The notes beneath the pieces are model-generated. The model made no database searches and was not told the origin of the DNA. It worked only from the letters and a program-made list of their open reading frames with translations. DNA of 64,000 bases. Origin: Geothrix sp. SG200 (GTDB lineage: Bacteria > Acidobacteriota > Holophagae > Holophagales > Holophagaceae). A program made the position numbers and the translations under genes. The first letter of the stretch is position 1; each line of letters begins with the position of its first letter. Below are positions 47,070 to 58,367 of this stretch, one piece after another. The stretch lies in assembly GCF_022808935.1 (NCBI RefSeq), contig NZ_JAKZFR010000002.1:1-64000 (forward strand), given 5' to 3'.

Positions 47070-47957
47070 TTAGCCCACCCGGTCGAACAGCCCGGGCTGG
47101 CGGATGGGTGGCGGCGGGGGCGGCGCAGGCTTCACGGGCCGCTCGCGAACGCGCCGCCTGGCCGGGAACGCCGCCTGGAACGCCTCCCGGATGCCTTCCG
47201 CATAGGTCGGATCCAGCACCTTCAGCCAGCCATGATCCGCCAGCACCTTGTAGAAAGGATCCTGCTTCAGGAGCCGGAGGCCGCCAACCCAGGCGCCGGA
47301 AGCTCCGCTGGCCTTGGCCCGCCGGGCGAAGGCCTGGGCATCGTGCACCGCCATGAGGGGGGTCACGGCCACGGTCACCCCGATGCCCGCGGCGGCCAGG
47401 CGCTCGACGGCGGCCCATCGGCTGGGGATGGCGGGAGCATGGGGTTCCACCGCCTGTCGCACGGTATCGTCATCCGTGGGGATGGACAGGCCCACGGTCA
47501 GCCGGTCACCGAAGGCCCGCAGCAGGTCGAGATCCTGAAGCACCAGGGGCGACCGGGTGTGGACGATCACATCGGTGGTGGGGCAGAGCAGCAGCACCTC
47601 CAGGCAGCGGCGACTGAGGCGGTATTGCCGCTCCAGCGGCTGATAGGGATCGGTGGCTGAGGCCATGAAGACCCGCTCGCCGTGCAACCGGTGCCGCTGG
47701 GACCAGAGCAGCTCCGGGGCGTTCAGCTTGGGCGTCACCCAGTTGCCCCAGTCCTCGGGCCGGTGCAAGGCATTGGGGTACTCGCGGACATAGCAGTAGC
47801 GGCAGCCATGGCTGCAGCCGCGGTAGGGACTGAGCGCGAAGCCGAAGCCGTAGCGCTCATCCTTCTGGGGCCGCAGGATGGATCGCGCTTCTTCGGGCTC
47901 CACCAGCAGGCCCTGGAAGAGAGGGGGCGGTTCCGAAGGCAGCGGCAGCGGCGTCAT
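47070..47957 (-). CDS. Radical SAM protein (SPL-like family)
   Basis: 295 aa. Motif YRGCSHGCRYCYVREYPNAL near residue 45 has the CxxxCxxC cluster site. Organisation resembles the PA0069-type proteins related to spore photoproduct lyase; the reaction is unknown. A Pro-rich tail (PAPPPPPPIRQPGLF) near the end is unusual. Confidence 0.88.
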   Translation of the reverse strand: MTPLPLPSEPPPLFQGLLVEPEEARSILRPQKDERYGFGFALSPYRGCSHGCRYCYVREYPNALHRPEDWGNWVTPKLNAPELLWSQRHRLHGERVFMASATDPYQPLERQYRLSRRCLEVLLLCPTTDVIVHTRSPLVLQDLDLLRAFGDRLTVGLSIPTDDDTVRQAVEPHAPAIPSRWAAVERLAAAGIGVTVAVTPLMAVHDAQAFARRAKASGASGAWVGGLRLLKQDPFYKVLADHGWLKVLDPTYAEGIREAFQAAFPARRRVRERPVKPAPPPPPPIRQPGLFDRVG

Positions 47958-47987
47958 GCCTTCAGTTTTCGCTTTTTATTCGTCAAG

Positions 47988-48509
47988 TCAAGGGGTGCCT
48001 GGCGGTTTGGGGATCACGTTGATGCGGCCGTTGGTTTCGAGGATGGCCACCCGCACGTCCGCGAGATCCGCCACGCCTGCCTGCCGGACCGCCGCCATGA
48101 GCTCATGGTGGGTGATCCGCTCGGCGGCGAGCATGGCCTCGTCCGGGACGCCGTGATGCACGAGGATCTGGGGCCTGCCTTCCAGGAAGGTCTCCGCCCG
48201 CTTGCTGCGCCAGGTGAGCCAGGCCATCAGGGCGTTCAGCACCAGGAGGGTGCCCACCAGGATGAAGCCCGCCGACACGGTGTTGTCGCCGGCGTTCATG
48301 CTGTTCTGGACGGCATTGCTCAGGACCAGCAGCATCACGAAGTCGAAGGGGGCCAGCTGGCCCACCTGGCGCTTGCCCGTGAGGCGCAGCATCACCATCA
48401 GGAATCCGTAGACCAGCAGGGCCCGGAGGACGAATTCCCACCAAGGCTGCGCGAGGCGCCACATGGAAGAGCCCACAGGCAGGGCGTCGATGAGCGCGGC
48501 GACGGGCAT
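47988..48509 (-). CDS. DUF421 (YetF-like) membrane protein
   Basis: 173 aa. Three membrane spans (FVLRALLVYGFLMVMLRLTG, FDFVMLLVLSNAVQNSM, ILVGTLLVLNALMAWLTW) then a small soluble domain with ILVHHGVPDEAML and DVRVAILETNGRINV. RLTGKRQVGQLAPFDFV is a DUF421 hallmark. GGAGGAG precedes the ATG. Function of the family is poorly defined. Confidence 0.9.
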   Translation of the reverse strand: MPVAALIDALPVGSSMWRLAQPWWEFVLRALLVYGFLMVMLRLTGKRQVGQLAPFDFVMLLVLSNAVQNSMNAGDNTVSAGFILVGTLLVLNALMAWLTWRSKRAETFLEGRPQILVHHGVPDEAMLAAERITHHELMAAVRQAGVADLADVRVAILETNGRINVIPKPPGTP

Positions 48510-48582
48510 GGCTCCTCCCACACGAAGGGGCGGTGCCAGGCACGGCACCGCCCTCGTCGGATCTCAGGATCGAGGCTGCTTC

Positions 48583-48990
48583 CTACTGGATCTCGACGGT
48601 GAACTCCGCCTTGCCCAGTTCCGCCCCGTCCGCACCCAGCACTTTCACCGTCCAATCACCGGCATCGCCGGCCCGGAACGTGCGATAGGCGTTGGTCCGA
48701 TAGGGCGAGCGGGGCACCTTAAGCTCCTGCTTCGAGGTGCGCTCGCCCTTGCTGAACACCACCGTGACCGTACTTTCGGCGGCGCCGGCGACCTTCGTCC
48801 AGGCATAGATCTTCGTGCCGGCGGGCACCTTGAACGAGGTGGACTCGCCCTGGATCTCCATCTTCTCCACGCCGGTGCCGACCTTGACCTCGGCGCTGGC
48901 CTTGGCTTCGGCCCTGGTTTCGGCCTTGGGGGCGGGCGCCTGGGCGACCAGGGCCGCACAGGCAAGCAGGGGGAGGAGGACCTTGCGCAT
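48583..48990 (-). CDS. Secreted DUF2914-like protein
   Basis: 135 aa. A signal peptide (MRKVLLPLLACAALVAQA) is followed by a beta domain with YAWTKVAG, TVTVVFSKGERTSKQELKV, DAGDWTVKVL and GKAEFTVE, the pattern of DUF2914. Probably periplasmic. AAGGAG precedes the ATG. The family match is by eye. Confidence 0.75.
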   Translation of the reverse strand: MRKVLLPLLACAALVAQAPAPKAETRAEAKASAEVKVGTGVEKMEIQGESTSFKVPAGTKIYAWTKVAGAAESTVTVVFSKGERTSKQELKVPRSPYRTNAYRTFRAGDAGDWTVKVLGADGAELGKAEFTVEIQ

Positions 48991-49049
48991 GGGAAAGCTC
49001 CTTGGAAAGGAAAGACGCCCCATTCTGCTCCCGGCCGCCGCGGATGTCA

Positions 49050-49913
49050 TCAGAAGGTGATGACCAGGGAGGTGGTGAACACGGTGTCGGTCTTCTTCAA
49101 CTGGAAGGGCACCTCGCCCAGGATCACCGGCGGTGTGGACACCGGTGTCTGGACCACGGGCACCCCCACGAAGGCCGGCTTGTTCTTGTAGGTCATGTCG
49201 TAGCCCACTTTCAGGGCCAGCCTCGAGGAGAGGCTGGTGGTCAGGGCGTTCCGCCACACGCCAAGGTAGTTCTGCGAGTCCTTGAAGCTGTCGGAGATGC
49301 TCAGCTCGGAGGTGAACGTCGAGGTGTCGAAGAGTTTCTTCTCGAACTTCGCCCCCACCCGGAACGTGGCGAAGCGGTCATCCGTGCCCGCCGGGCGGAA
49401 CACCAGGTTCTCCTTGGTGTAGCCCACGCCCGCGTCCGTGAAGAACTTCGTCCGGTCCGCCTTGATCCACCAGTAGCCCAGCCCGCCCAGCCCGGTCATG
49501 CGGGCCTCCAGCCCGGCGGGGATGTTCCGCTCCCAGCCCGCCGCTCCGAACCACTGAAGCCGGTCCGTGATGTTGTGGTCGTAGCGGAGGTTCGCGTAGT
49601 ACGTCTCCGTGCTCGTCTTGGTGGTTCGGGTCTCGACGACCGTGGCGGCGCCGAGGCTGGGCCCCGAAGCCGTGCGGTCGATGGTGGTGGTGGACACGCG
49701 GACGCCTCCCGCGTTGAAGGCGAAGGTCGCGTCGGTCCAGAGGTACTTGTACTCGTTCGAGAATCCCAAGCTCTGACTGGAGGCGTTGCCGCCCACGGCC
49801 ACGTAGCTCAGGGCCGCCTTATCCGACCAGGGTCGCTTGGGAGCCGCCTCCTGGGCCCAGGAAGGGACGAGAAGGCTCGACGCCAGAAAGACCGGGAGAC
49901 AGGCATGACGCAT
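49050..49913 (-). CDS. DUF481 (YdiY-like) outer-membrane beta-barrel
   Basis: 287 aa. Signal peptide cleaved after LLVPSWAQ; then alternating amphipathic strands, ending in FTTSLVITF with the terminal Phe typical of BAM substrates. SLGFSNEYKYLWTDATF and LRYDHNITDRLQWFG are characteristic of DUF481. Likely integral in the outer membrane; ligand unknown. Confidence 0.85.
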   Translation of the reverse strand: MRHACLPVFLASSLLVPSWAQEAAPKRPWSDKAALSYVAVGGNASSQSLGFSNEYKYLWTDATFAFNAGGVRVSTTTIDRTASGPSLGAATVVETRTTKTSTETYYANLRYDHNITDRLQWFGAAGWERNIPAGLEARMTGLGGLGYWWIKADRTKFFTDAGVGYTKENLVFRPAGTDDRFATFRVGAKFEKKLFDTSTFTSELSISDSFKDSQNYLGVWRNALTTSLSSRLALKVGYDMTYKNKPAFVGVPVVQTPVSTPPVILGEVPFQLKKTDTVFTTSLVITF

Positions 49914-49957
49914 ACTTCCTCCTGGAAATAAGCGACCATACCACCCTTCTGGACCTC

Positions 49958-51217
49958 TTAGCCGATCCAGGCCTCCAGCCCCTCCAGGATGTCACGCACC
50001 CCGGGTCCGAAGCGGGCGTTGCTCAGCCAGTCCACGCCGGCGGGCAGGCCCTCCAGGGCCGTCCGGACCCGCGCGCGGTGGCCCAGTTCGGGGCGCGGAA
50101 TGGCCCGCTCGGCCCGTTCGTGGCGCACGGCCGCGGGGTCGCTGAGGGTGGGGACCCAGTGCTTGAGGCGGGCGTATACACCCTCCCAGGCCTCCAGGTC
50201 CGCCGGCTTGCCGAAGGCTCCGCCGATGAAGCTGCGGAGCTGCATGGCGCCTTCCGGTGCGCTCTGGGGATCCATCCAGGAGGGCACGAGGGAGCCCAGG
50301 TAGCCGCGCCCTTCGGGTGGATGGATGAGGAAGCCGAAGCTGTCCTTCAGGGCGGGCAGCGGCGCGTGGCGGCTGTGCCAGAGGTCCACGGAGGTGTAGG
50401 GGATGGCCGCCAGCGCCTCGGCGCTCGTCGGCGCCACGGGCCCAAGGAGGGCCGCCGCCTCGTAGGCAGGCAGCGCCAGCACCACGCGATCCGCCTCGCG
50501 CACCTCGCCCCCGCCGCTCACGCGCCAGCGGCCTTCCGGCAGGGCCTCCAGGCGCTCGGCCCGCAGGCCGGCCCGCACGGCGGCGAGCTTCGAAGCCAGC
50601 CGGATGGGCAGCTGCCCCATGCCGCCCTCGGGCACCACCATGTGGCTCACGCCGCCCTTGCGGATGCCGTTCACCAGGCTGCCGGTGGCCTCCCACTGGC
50701 GCAGCTTGGGGATGGCGTCCACGGAGAGGATCTCCGCGGGCGCGGCCAGGACGCCCGCGATCATGGACGGCAGCAGCTCCGTGGCCACGCCCTTGCCCAG
50801 GCGGCGCTCGATGAAGGCCGACAGCCCTTCCTCGGGCTCACCTTGGCGCACGGGCTGGAAGGGTTCCAGCATCATCCGCAGCTTGGCGCCGATGGACATC
50901 AGCGGCGAGGTCATCAAGCCTACGGGTGAAGCAGGTACAGGAATGAGGCGCCCGCCCTTCCCCACCCAGCGGGCGCCAGTGCCCGGCGACTTGAAGGGCA
51001 GGTCGATGGCGCTGAAGAGGCGGTCCACGGCCGTGCCCTTCTGCCACAGCACGCCCTGCGGCCCCGTCTCGAAGTGGCCGCCCTCCCAGGGCAGGGTCTT
51101 CATCCAGCCGCCCACAGAGGCCGCGGCTTCCCACACTTCGACGGACTCGCCCTTCCGCTGCAGATGCCAGGCCGCGGCCAGGCCCGTCACGCCGCCGCCG
51201 AGAATGAGGGTGCTCAT
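49958..51217 (-). CDS. hemG: Protoporphyrinogen oxidase (HemG/HemY-type, FAD)
   Basis: 419 aa. FAD-binding Rossmann motif TLILGGGVTGLAAAWHL at the start and VEVWEAAASVGGWM are typical, and the C-terminal region matches oxygen-dependent protoporphyrinogen IX oxidases (HemY type). The enzyme performs the penultimate heme step. ATG overlaps the hemH stop, so they are translationally coupled and act in sequence. Confidence 0.9.
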   Translation of the reverse strand: MSTLILGGGVTGLAAAWHLQRKGESVEVWEAAASVGGWMKTLPWEGGHFETGPQGVLWQKGTAVDRLFSAIDLPFKSPGTGARWVGKGGRLIPVPASPVGLMTSPLMSIGAKLRMMLEPFQPVRQGEPEEGLSAFIERRLGKGVATELLPSMIAGVLAAPAEILSVDAIPKLRQWEATGSLVNGIRKGGVSHMVVPEGGMGQLPIRLASKLAAVRAGLRAERLEALPEGRWRVSGGGEVREADRVVLALPAYEAAALLGPVAPTSAEALAAIPYTSVDLWHSRHAPLPALKDSFGFLIHPPEGRGYLGSLVPSWMDPQSAPEGAMQLRSFIGGAFGKPADLEAWEGVYARLKHWVPTLSDPAAVRHERAERAIPRPELGHRARVRTALEGLPAGVDWLSNARFGPGVRDILEGLEAWIG

Positions 51218-52161
51218 GGGAGGATCTCCAGGACGCGCCGCGTCAGGCAGCGGATGTAGGCCGGATCGGTACCCGGCGTGGGCACGCGCCGGTAGGTGCG
51301 GATGCCCGCCTGGTCGGCCACGTGGCGGTATTCGATGTCGAGCTCGTGCAGGGTCTCGATGTGCTCGCTCACGAAGCTCATGGGCACGACGATCACGTCC
51401 TTGCCGCCCATGGTCTCCAGGACGTCCTTCAGCGGCGGCTCCAGCCAGCGCACGGGGCCCGTGCGGCTCTGGTAGGCCTGGAGGTAGCCGCCGGGGATGG
51501 GGCCGATGCGGGCGATCAGGGCTTCGCGGGTGGCCGCGATCTCCTTCTCGTAGGGATCGCCGGCTTCGATCTGGCGCACGGGCAGACTGTGGGCGCTGAA
51601 GATCACGGTGGCTTCGGGCAGGTCCTCCAGCGCCGCGCGCAGGGGCCGTTCCAGAGCGTCCAGGTAGTCGGGGTCCGTGGCGTAGTGCTCAATCCCCGGC
51701 AGGATCTCGATCCCCGCCTTCGCCGCTTCCACAACCAGCTCGCGCAGGCTGGAACCCGTGGTGGCGCGGCAGTCGTGGGGATACAGGGTCACAGGCACCA
51801 CCTTGCGGACGCCATCGCGCTTCAGGGCCTTCAGCAGGCCCTCGGCCCGTGGGGCGGCATAGCGGAAGCACAGCTTCACCAGCTCGGGACGGCCGGCGGC
51901 GCGGAGGGCGGCGCGGAGCTCCGCGGCCTGGAGGGCGCTCTCCCGGAGCAGCGGCGAGCCGCCCCCGATCTGCCCGTAGCGGACCTTCGCGCCGGGAGCC
52001 CGGAGCCGGGCGATGAGTCTCGACAAGGGGCCCTGGAGCCAGGCCGGCCCGGGCAGCCGGATCAGGTCCCGGTCGCCGAACAGGGCTGCGAGGAAGGGTT
52101 CGACCTGGTCCAGGTTCACTGGACCGCCGAGGTTCAGGAGCAGGATCGCGGTATCTCGCAT
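51214..52161 (-). CDS. hemH: Ferrochelatase
   Basis: 315 aa. MRDTAILLLNLGGPVNLDQV at the N-terminus, YGQIGGGSPL and SAHSLPVRQIEAGDPYE (with the catalytic His) identify HemH, which inserts ferrous iron into protoporphyrin IX. GGAAGGTG immediately precedes the ATG. Upstream in-frame sequence is noncoding. First gene of hemH-hemG. Confidence 0.95.
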   Translation of the reverse strand: MRDTAILLLNLGGPVNLDQVEPFLAALFGDRDLIRLPGPAWLQGPLSRLIARLRAPGAKVRYGQIGGGSPLLRESALQAAELRAALRAAGRPELVKLCFRYAAPRAEGLLKALKRDGVRKVVPVTLYPHDCRATTGSSLRELVVEAAKAGIEILPGIEHYATDPDYLDALERPLRAALEDLPEATVIFSAHSLPVRQIEAGDPYEKEIAATREALIARIGPIPGGYLQAYQSRTGPVRWLEPPLKDVLETMGGKDVIVVPMSFVSEHIETLHELDIEYRHVADQAGIRTYRRVPTPGTDPAYIRCLTRRVLEILP

Positions 52162-52272
52162 CACCTTCCACCTTACGCGAGACATGGAGGAACTTTCGTC
52201 ACGGAAACCCGGACTCGGCATGACGACGGCATGGCCGGCATCCCATAAACTGTTCTGACACTGGAGTCCGCC

Positions 52273-52788
52273 ATGGCCACCCCCGCCTCCCTGTCCGCCT
52301 TCGCCGCCCTGCCCGACGAGGCCCGGCTCTGGCTCGTGGCCTTCGACCGGCCGGTGGACGCGGCGCTCCTGGCCCCGGACATGGACGCGCTCATGGGTCG
52401 TTGGCGCCACAAGGGCGTCCAGTACCAGGGAATCTGGACCCTGCTGGAGGATCGCATCCTGGCCATCGCAGAACCGACCCTGGCTTCGAACCCCTCGGGC
52501 TGCGCCATCGACGGCATGCTCCGGAGCGTTGGACAGGCGGCTGGGCGCCTGGGGCTGGGCCTCCTCGACCCCCAGACCGTCGTCGCCCGCGTGTCAGGCG
52601 ACGTGCGCACCTTCGCTCGCACGGACCTGGAAGCCCGCCTGGCGGACGGCACCCTGGACGCAGGCACGCCCATCCTGGACCTCGCCCTGCTCACCCTCGG
52701 TGACCTCCGGAGCGGTCGCTTCGAGCGCCCCCTGGCCGCCACCTGGATCGGACGGAAACACCTGCGGACTGCCTCTGCACAGGCTTGA
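52273..52788 (+). CDS. Conserved hypothetical protein, 171 aa
   Basis: Not recognised with certainty. Features: DEARLWLVAFDRP, GRWRHKGVQYQGIW, NPSGCAIDGMLRSVG. The WxxxG and SGCxID pattern reminds of a small family in Bacteroidota often misnamed ABC transporter ATPase; no Walker motifs exist. Cytosolic. A bidirectional terminator follows. Confidence 0.7.
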   Translation: MATPASLSAFAALPDEARLWLVAFDRPVDAALLAPDMDALMGRWRHKGVQYQGIWTLLEDRILAIAEPTLASNPSGCAIDGMLRSVGQAAGRLGLGLLDPQTVVARVSGDVRTFARTDLEARLADGTLDAGTPILDLALLTLGDLRSGRFERPLAATWIGRKHLRTASAQA

Positions 52789-52815
52789 GACTCGGGGCGA
52801 CCGCCCCGCGGTACG

Positions 52816-52845
52816 AAAACGAGGCGGCAGAGCCGCCTCGTTTTT
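52816..52845. terminator. Bidirectional terminator between convergent genes
   Basis: Thirteen-base arms AAAACGAGGCGGC and GCCGCCTCGTTTT, loop AGA, T-run on the plus strand and A-run on the other side. It serves the 171-aa gene and the opposing 147-aa gene. Confidence 0.92.
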
Positions 52846-52861
52846 CATGAATGGATTGAGC

Positions 52862-53305
52862 CTAGAAGATCGATTCGCCCGGCTTGCGGCGCCAGGCTTC
52901 GGAGCGCTTGGGACTGTCGGTCTTGGGCTTGGCGTCCTTGGCGGCAGCCAAGGTCTGCAGCAGAGAGCCGCCCACCTTGGAGGCCACGCTCTTGGCCAGG
53001 GCCGGAGCGGCGGGGACCGCCGGGGCGCTCACCGGGCCAGCGGCGGGGGCTTCAGGAGCGGCGGCCTTCGCCGTGATCTCCTTCAGGCGCTTCTCGTACC
53101 AGACCTTCCGCTTGGGATCGATGGTCCGGGTGTTCGCGGCCTTCTCTCCCTTCTTGAGAACCTTGGGCTTGGGCTTCTCGCGGTCTTCACGCAATACGGA
53201 ATCGGGCTTTGCTGCTTCTTCGAGGATTTTCGCCAGGTTTCCAAGGCCACGCAGGTTCATCATGTGCGGTTGCTTCTCCAAATGGGGCCACGGGCCACCG
53301 TTCAT
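52862..53305 (-). CDS. Hypothetical protein with Ala/Pro-rich middle
   Basis: 147 aa. LRGLGNLAKILEEAAKP and KPKPKVLKKGEKAANTRTI are charged and likely helical; an Ala/Pro-rich linker follows, then LLQTLAAAKDAKPKTDS. No family recognised. An internal ATG at residue 15 or 16 is an alternative start because no clear ribosome site is seen. Confidence 0.55.
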   Translation of the reverse strand: MNGGPWPHLEKQPHMMNLRGLGNLAKILEEAAKPDSVLREDREKPKPKVLKKGEKAANTRTIDPKRKVWYEKRLKEITAKAAAPEAPAAGPVSAPAVPAAPALAKSVASKVGGSLLQTLAAAKDAKPKTDSPKRSEAWRRKPGESIF

Positions 53306-53399
53306 CAGGATAACGGCAACGCATTTGCTTACATAGTGATTTTAGACACGTGGTGCGGTTTTTTGCCGCCAACGGCCGCCTGCTGGGACACTGGACGGA

Positions 53400-54272
53400 A
53401 TGGGAACCTCGCGAGCCACCCTGAAAGCCCGCCTCGACGGCCTGTGCGAGCGATATGACACGGCAGGGGCCCTGGCCAAGGATCCCCTCTCCGTGGCCCT
53501 GGCCTATGACGCGCCGCTGGACCAGGAAGTGGCCGCGTTCGTGGCGGCCCATCTCGCCTACGGTCGGGTCGCCCCCATGATCCGGGCCGTGCAGGCCGCG
53601 TTGGCGCCTCTTGGCCGTGAGCCGGCCGCCTGGCTCCGCGAGCGGTCGGAGGCCGAGCTCGGGCGGAGCCTGAACGGCTCGCTGGCCGGTTGGGCCTGGC
53701 GGTTCCATACGGCCGACGACCTCGCGGCCTGGCTGTTGGCCTGGAAGCGGCTGGACGCGCAGAGCGGGAGCGGCCTGGAGGCCCACCTCCAGCCCCAGCC
53801 CAGCGAAGATCCCGACCTCGCGCTCTCTCGACTGGTGCAGCGCCTCCGGACCGAGCTGCCGGATTCCTACGGATCCCGGTTCTCCCTGCCCGACCCATTG
53901 GAAGGCGCCGCCTGCAAGCGCTGGCGCATGTTCCTGCGCTGGATGGTCCGCCCAGGCTGGCCCGACCTCGGCCTCTGGACCCGCTATCCGGCCCACCAGC
54001 TGGTCATCCCGCTGGACACCCACGTGGCCCGCGTGTCGCGGTTCATCGGCCTCACCCGCCGCGCCACCCCCGACGGCAGAATGGCCCGGGAGATCACCGA
54101 GGCCCTGCGCCGCCTTGATCCCGTCGACCCTCTCCGCTACGACTTCGCCCTCAGCCACCTTGGCATCCTGGGCGATTGCCCCGGGGTGCGCCACCGGAGC
54201 ACGTGCGCGGAGTGTCCGCTGTACACGGTGTGTCGTGCCGGCTCGGAATCCGCTGCGCGGATTCCGAGATGA
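53400..54272 (+). CDS. TIGR02757-family protein
   Basis: 290 aa. YDTAGALAKDPLSVAL, AAHLAYGRVAPM and LDTHVARVSRFIGL match this family, which is predicted to be related to HhH-GPD DNA glycosylases; C-terminal Cys residues (CAECPLYTVC) may bind an Fe-S cluster. A hairpin CGGAATCCG/CGGATTCCG lies in its last codons. Activity unproven. Confidence 0.88.
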   Translation: MGTSRATLKARLDGLCERYDTAGALAKDPLSVALAYDAPLDQEVAAFVAAHLAYGRVAPMIRAVQAALAPLGREPAAWLRERSEAELGRSLNGSLAGWAWRFHTADDLAAWLLAWKRLDAQSGSGLEAHLQPQPSEDPDLALSRLVQRLRTELPDSYGSRFSLPDPLEGAACKRWRMFLRWMVRPGWPDLGLWTRYPAHQLVIPLDTHVARVSRFIGLTRRATPDGRMAREITEALRRLDPVDPLRYDFALSHLGILGDCPGVRHRSTCAECPLYTVCRAGSESAARIPR

Positions 54273-54300
54273 TAAAAACATAAGTTATCTTTTTATAGGC
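54244..54300. repeat. Hairpin and AT-rich stretch at TIGR02757 3' end
   Basis: CGGAATCCG-CTGCG-CGGATTCCG overlaps the last codons, then GATAAAAACATAAGTTATCTTTTTAT forms a weak stem with a T-run, a possible terminator. Bases stay within core-gene composition except this AT-rich patch. Confidence 0.45.
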
Positions 54301-54325
54301 TCTTGCGATCGTTGGAACCGAAGGC

Positions 54326-54338
54326 CGGGCTTGCCATG
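54326..54338. repeat. Copy of SRP RNA 3' end
   Basis: GCCGGGCTTGCCA is the complement of the 3' end of the SRP RNA (GGCAAGCCCGGC) and recurs at 54480 onward; an inverted copy is at 54446. Confidence 0.7.
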
Positions 54339-54339
54339 T

Positions 54340-54395
54340 GCGCGACCCAAGTGGGTCGCGGAGCAGAGCCCTGGGGGCTCTGCGGAGCGGGGAGC
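54340..54395. repeat. Palindromes GCGACCC/GGGTCGC and GCAGAGCCC/GGGCTCTGC
   Basis: GCGACCC-AAGT-GGGTCGC is followed by CGGA-GCAGAGCCC-TGG-GGGCTCTGC-GGAG. The second unit with its flanks matches the one between the tdh copies at 21.9 kb. Confidence 0.75.
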
Positions 54396-54445
54396 CACTG
54401 GAAGCGTAGGCCAGTGTCGATTCGCGAAGGCGCAGCCTGAGCGAT

Positions 54446-54491
54446 GGCAAGCCCGGCCCTTTTGCGCAGGCGCAAAAGGGCCGGGCTTGCC
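54446..54491. repeat. 22-bp perfect inverted repeat overlapping SRP RNA 3' end
   Basis: Arms 54446-54467 and 54470-54491 are perfect over 22 bases with a 2-base loop; central part TTTTGCGC/GCGCAAAA. Right arm includes the 3' end of the SRP RNA gene. On the minus strand the hairpin CCTTTTGCGC/GCGCAAAAGG follows the RNA and may process or terminate it. Confidence 0.9.
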
Positions 54492-54574
54492 ACGGCACTC
54501 GGGGGAACGACTTAGGGCTGCTTCTTCCGACCTGACCCGGTTCATCGCACCCCGATGCATGGGGCCCGGCTTGG
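54480..54574 (-). ncRNA. ffs: Bacterial small signal recognition particle RNA
   Basis: On the minus strand the core GATGAACCGGGTCAGGTCGG is directly followed by AAGAAGCAGCCCTAAG, which is the conserved apical region bound by Ffh (GGAA tetraloop, AGCAGC asymmetric loop). The ends GCCGGGC (5') and GCCCGGC (3') pair as the terminal stem, giving about 95 nt. SRP RNA with Ffh targets membrane proteins. Exact ends are inferred from the stem. The 3' end overlaps an inverted repeat. Confidence 0.9.
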
Positions 54575-54856
54575 GTACAGGGTAGTCCGGAAGGGGGAGG
54601 TCGCGCCAGGGAAAGGGGCCACCGCGGAGGCGCACCGGCCCTCGAAGTGACGGATTTCATGGGGTTTTTTAATTGCTGGAAAAATCCGGTGGGGCGCCCT
54701 TGACACCCCCACATGTTGGGGCCATCCTTTTCTCCCGGCACAACCCATAGAGGTCACCCCCCAAAGCGCCCCGGTACAGGGGACGGCTCTGCGCGCCTCC
54801 GGGAAAGCCTTCTCCTCGAACCGCTCCCCCCCCCACCCCGACCCCCAGGACCGACC
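54575..54856. promoter_or_regulatory. Intergenic region upstream of nrdJ and ffs
   Basis: 282 bases. Contains a T-run TGGGGTTTTTT near 54,660, then TTGACA at 54700-54705 overlapping the palindrome CCCCA-CATGT-TGGGG (54707-54721), which could be an operator for nrdJ. The matching -10 (CATCCT after 17 bases) is weak. No cobalamin riboswitch consensus was found. Confidence 0.35.
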
Positions 54857-58261
<3,405 letters not shown>

Positions 58262-58269
58262 TAGACGCC

Positions 58270-58301
58270 AACCGCAGAGAACGCGGAGAACGCAGAGAAA
58301 G
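58270..58301. repeat. Intergenic repeat, CCGCAGAG family, copy 3 (single arm)
   Basis: AACCGCAGAGAACGCGGAGA and following AACGCAGAGAAA match the left arm of the copy at 28.98 kb. No second arm is present. Confidence 0.65.
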
Positions 58302-58305
58302 ACGG

Positions 58306-58331
58306 AAGGGCGGGAGCGATCCCGCCCTTTG
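58306..58331. terminator. Terminator after nrdJ
   Basis: Arms AAGGGCGGGA and TCCCGCCCTT, loop GCGA, then TGCTTT. Could also act on the opposite strand for nudC. Confidence 0.75.
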
Positions 58332-58332
58332 C

Positions 58333-58367
58333 TTTCATCCGTGTGAATCCGTGTTCATCTGTGGCTG
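58333..58367. repeat. Repeat TTTCATCCGTGTGAATCCGTGTTCATCTGTGG
   Basis: This direct-repeat-like sequence (two TCCGTGT units and CATC-TGTGG) overlaps the nudC stop. Similar elements occur in intergenic regions of other bacteria (recalled, not searched). Confidence 0.5.

Noticed and set aside
42526-47418. Long antisense open frames over gltB
   Set aside because: Low-complexity Gly/Ala/Glu/His-rich translations typical for GC-rich shadows.
54575-54856. Cobalamin riboswitch before the B12-dependent nrdJ
   Set aside because: Looked for the B12 box and core motifs; GCCACCGCGG is only a partial resemblance, and no conserved core could be drawn.
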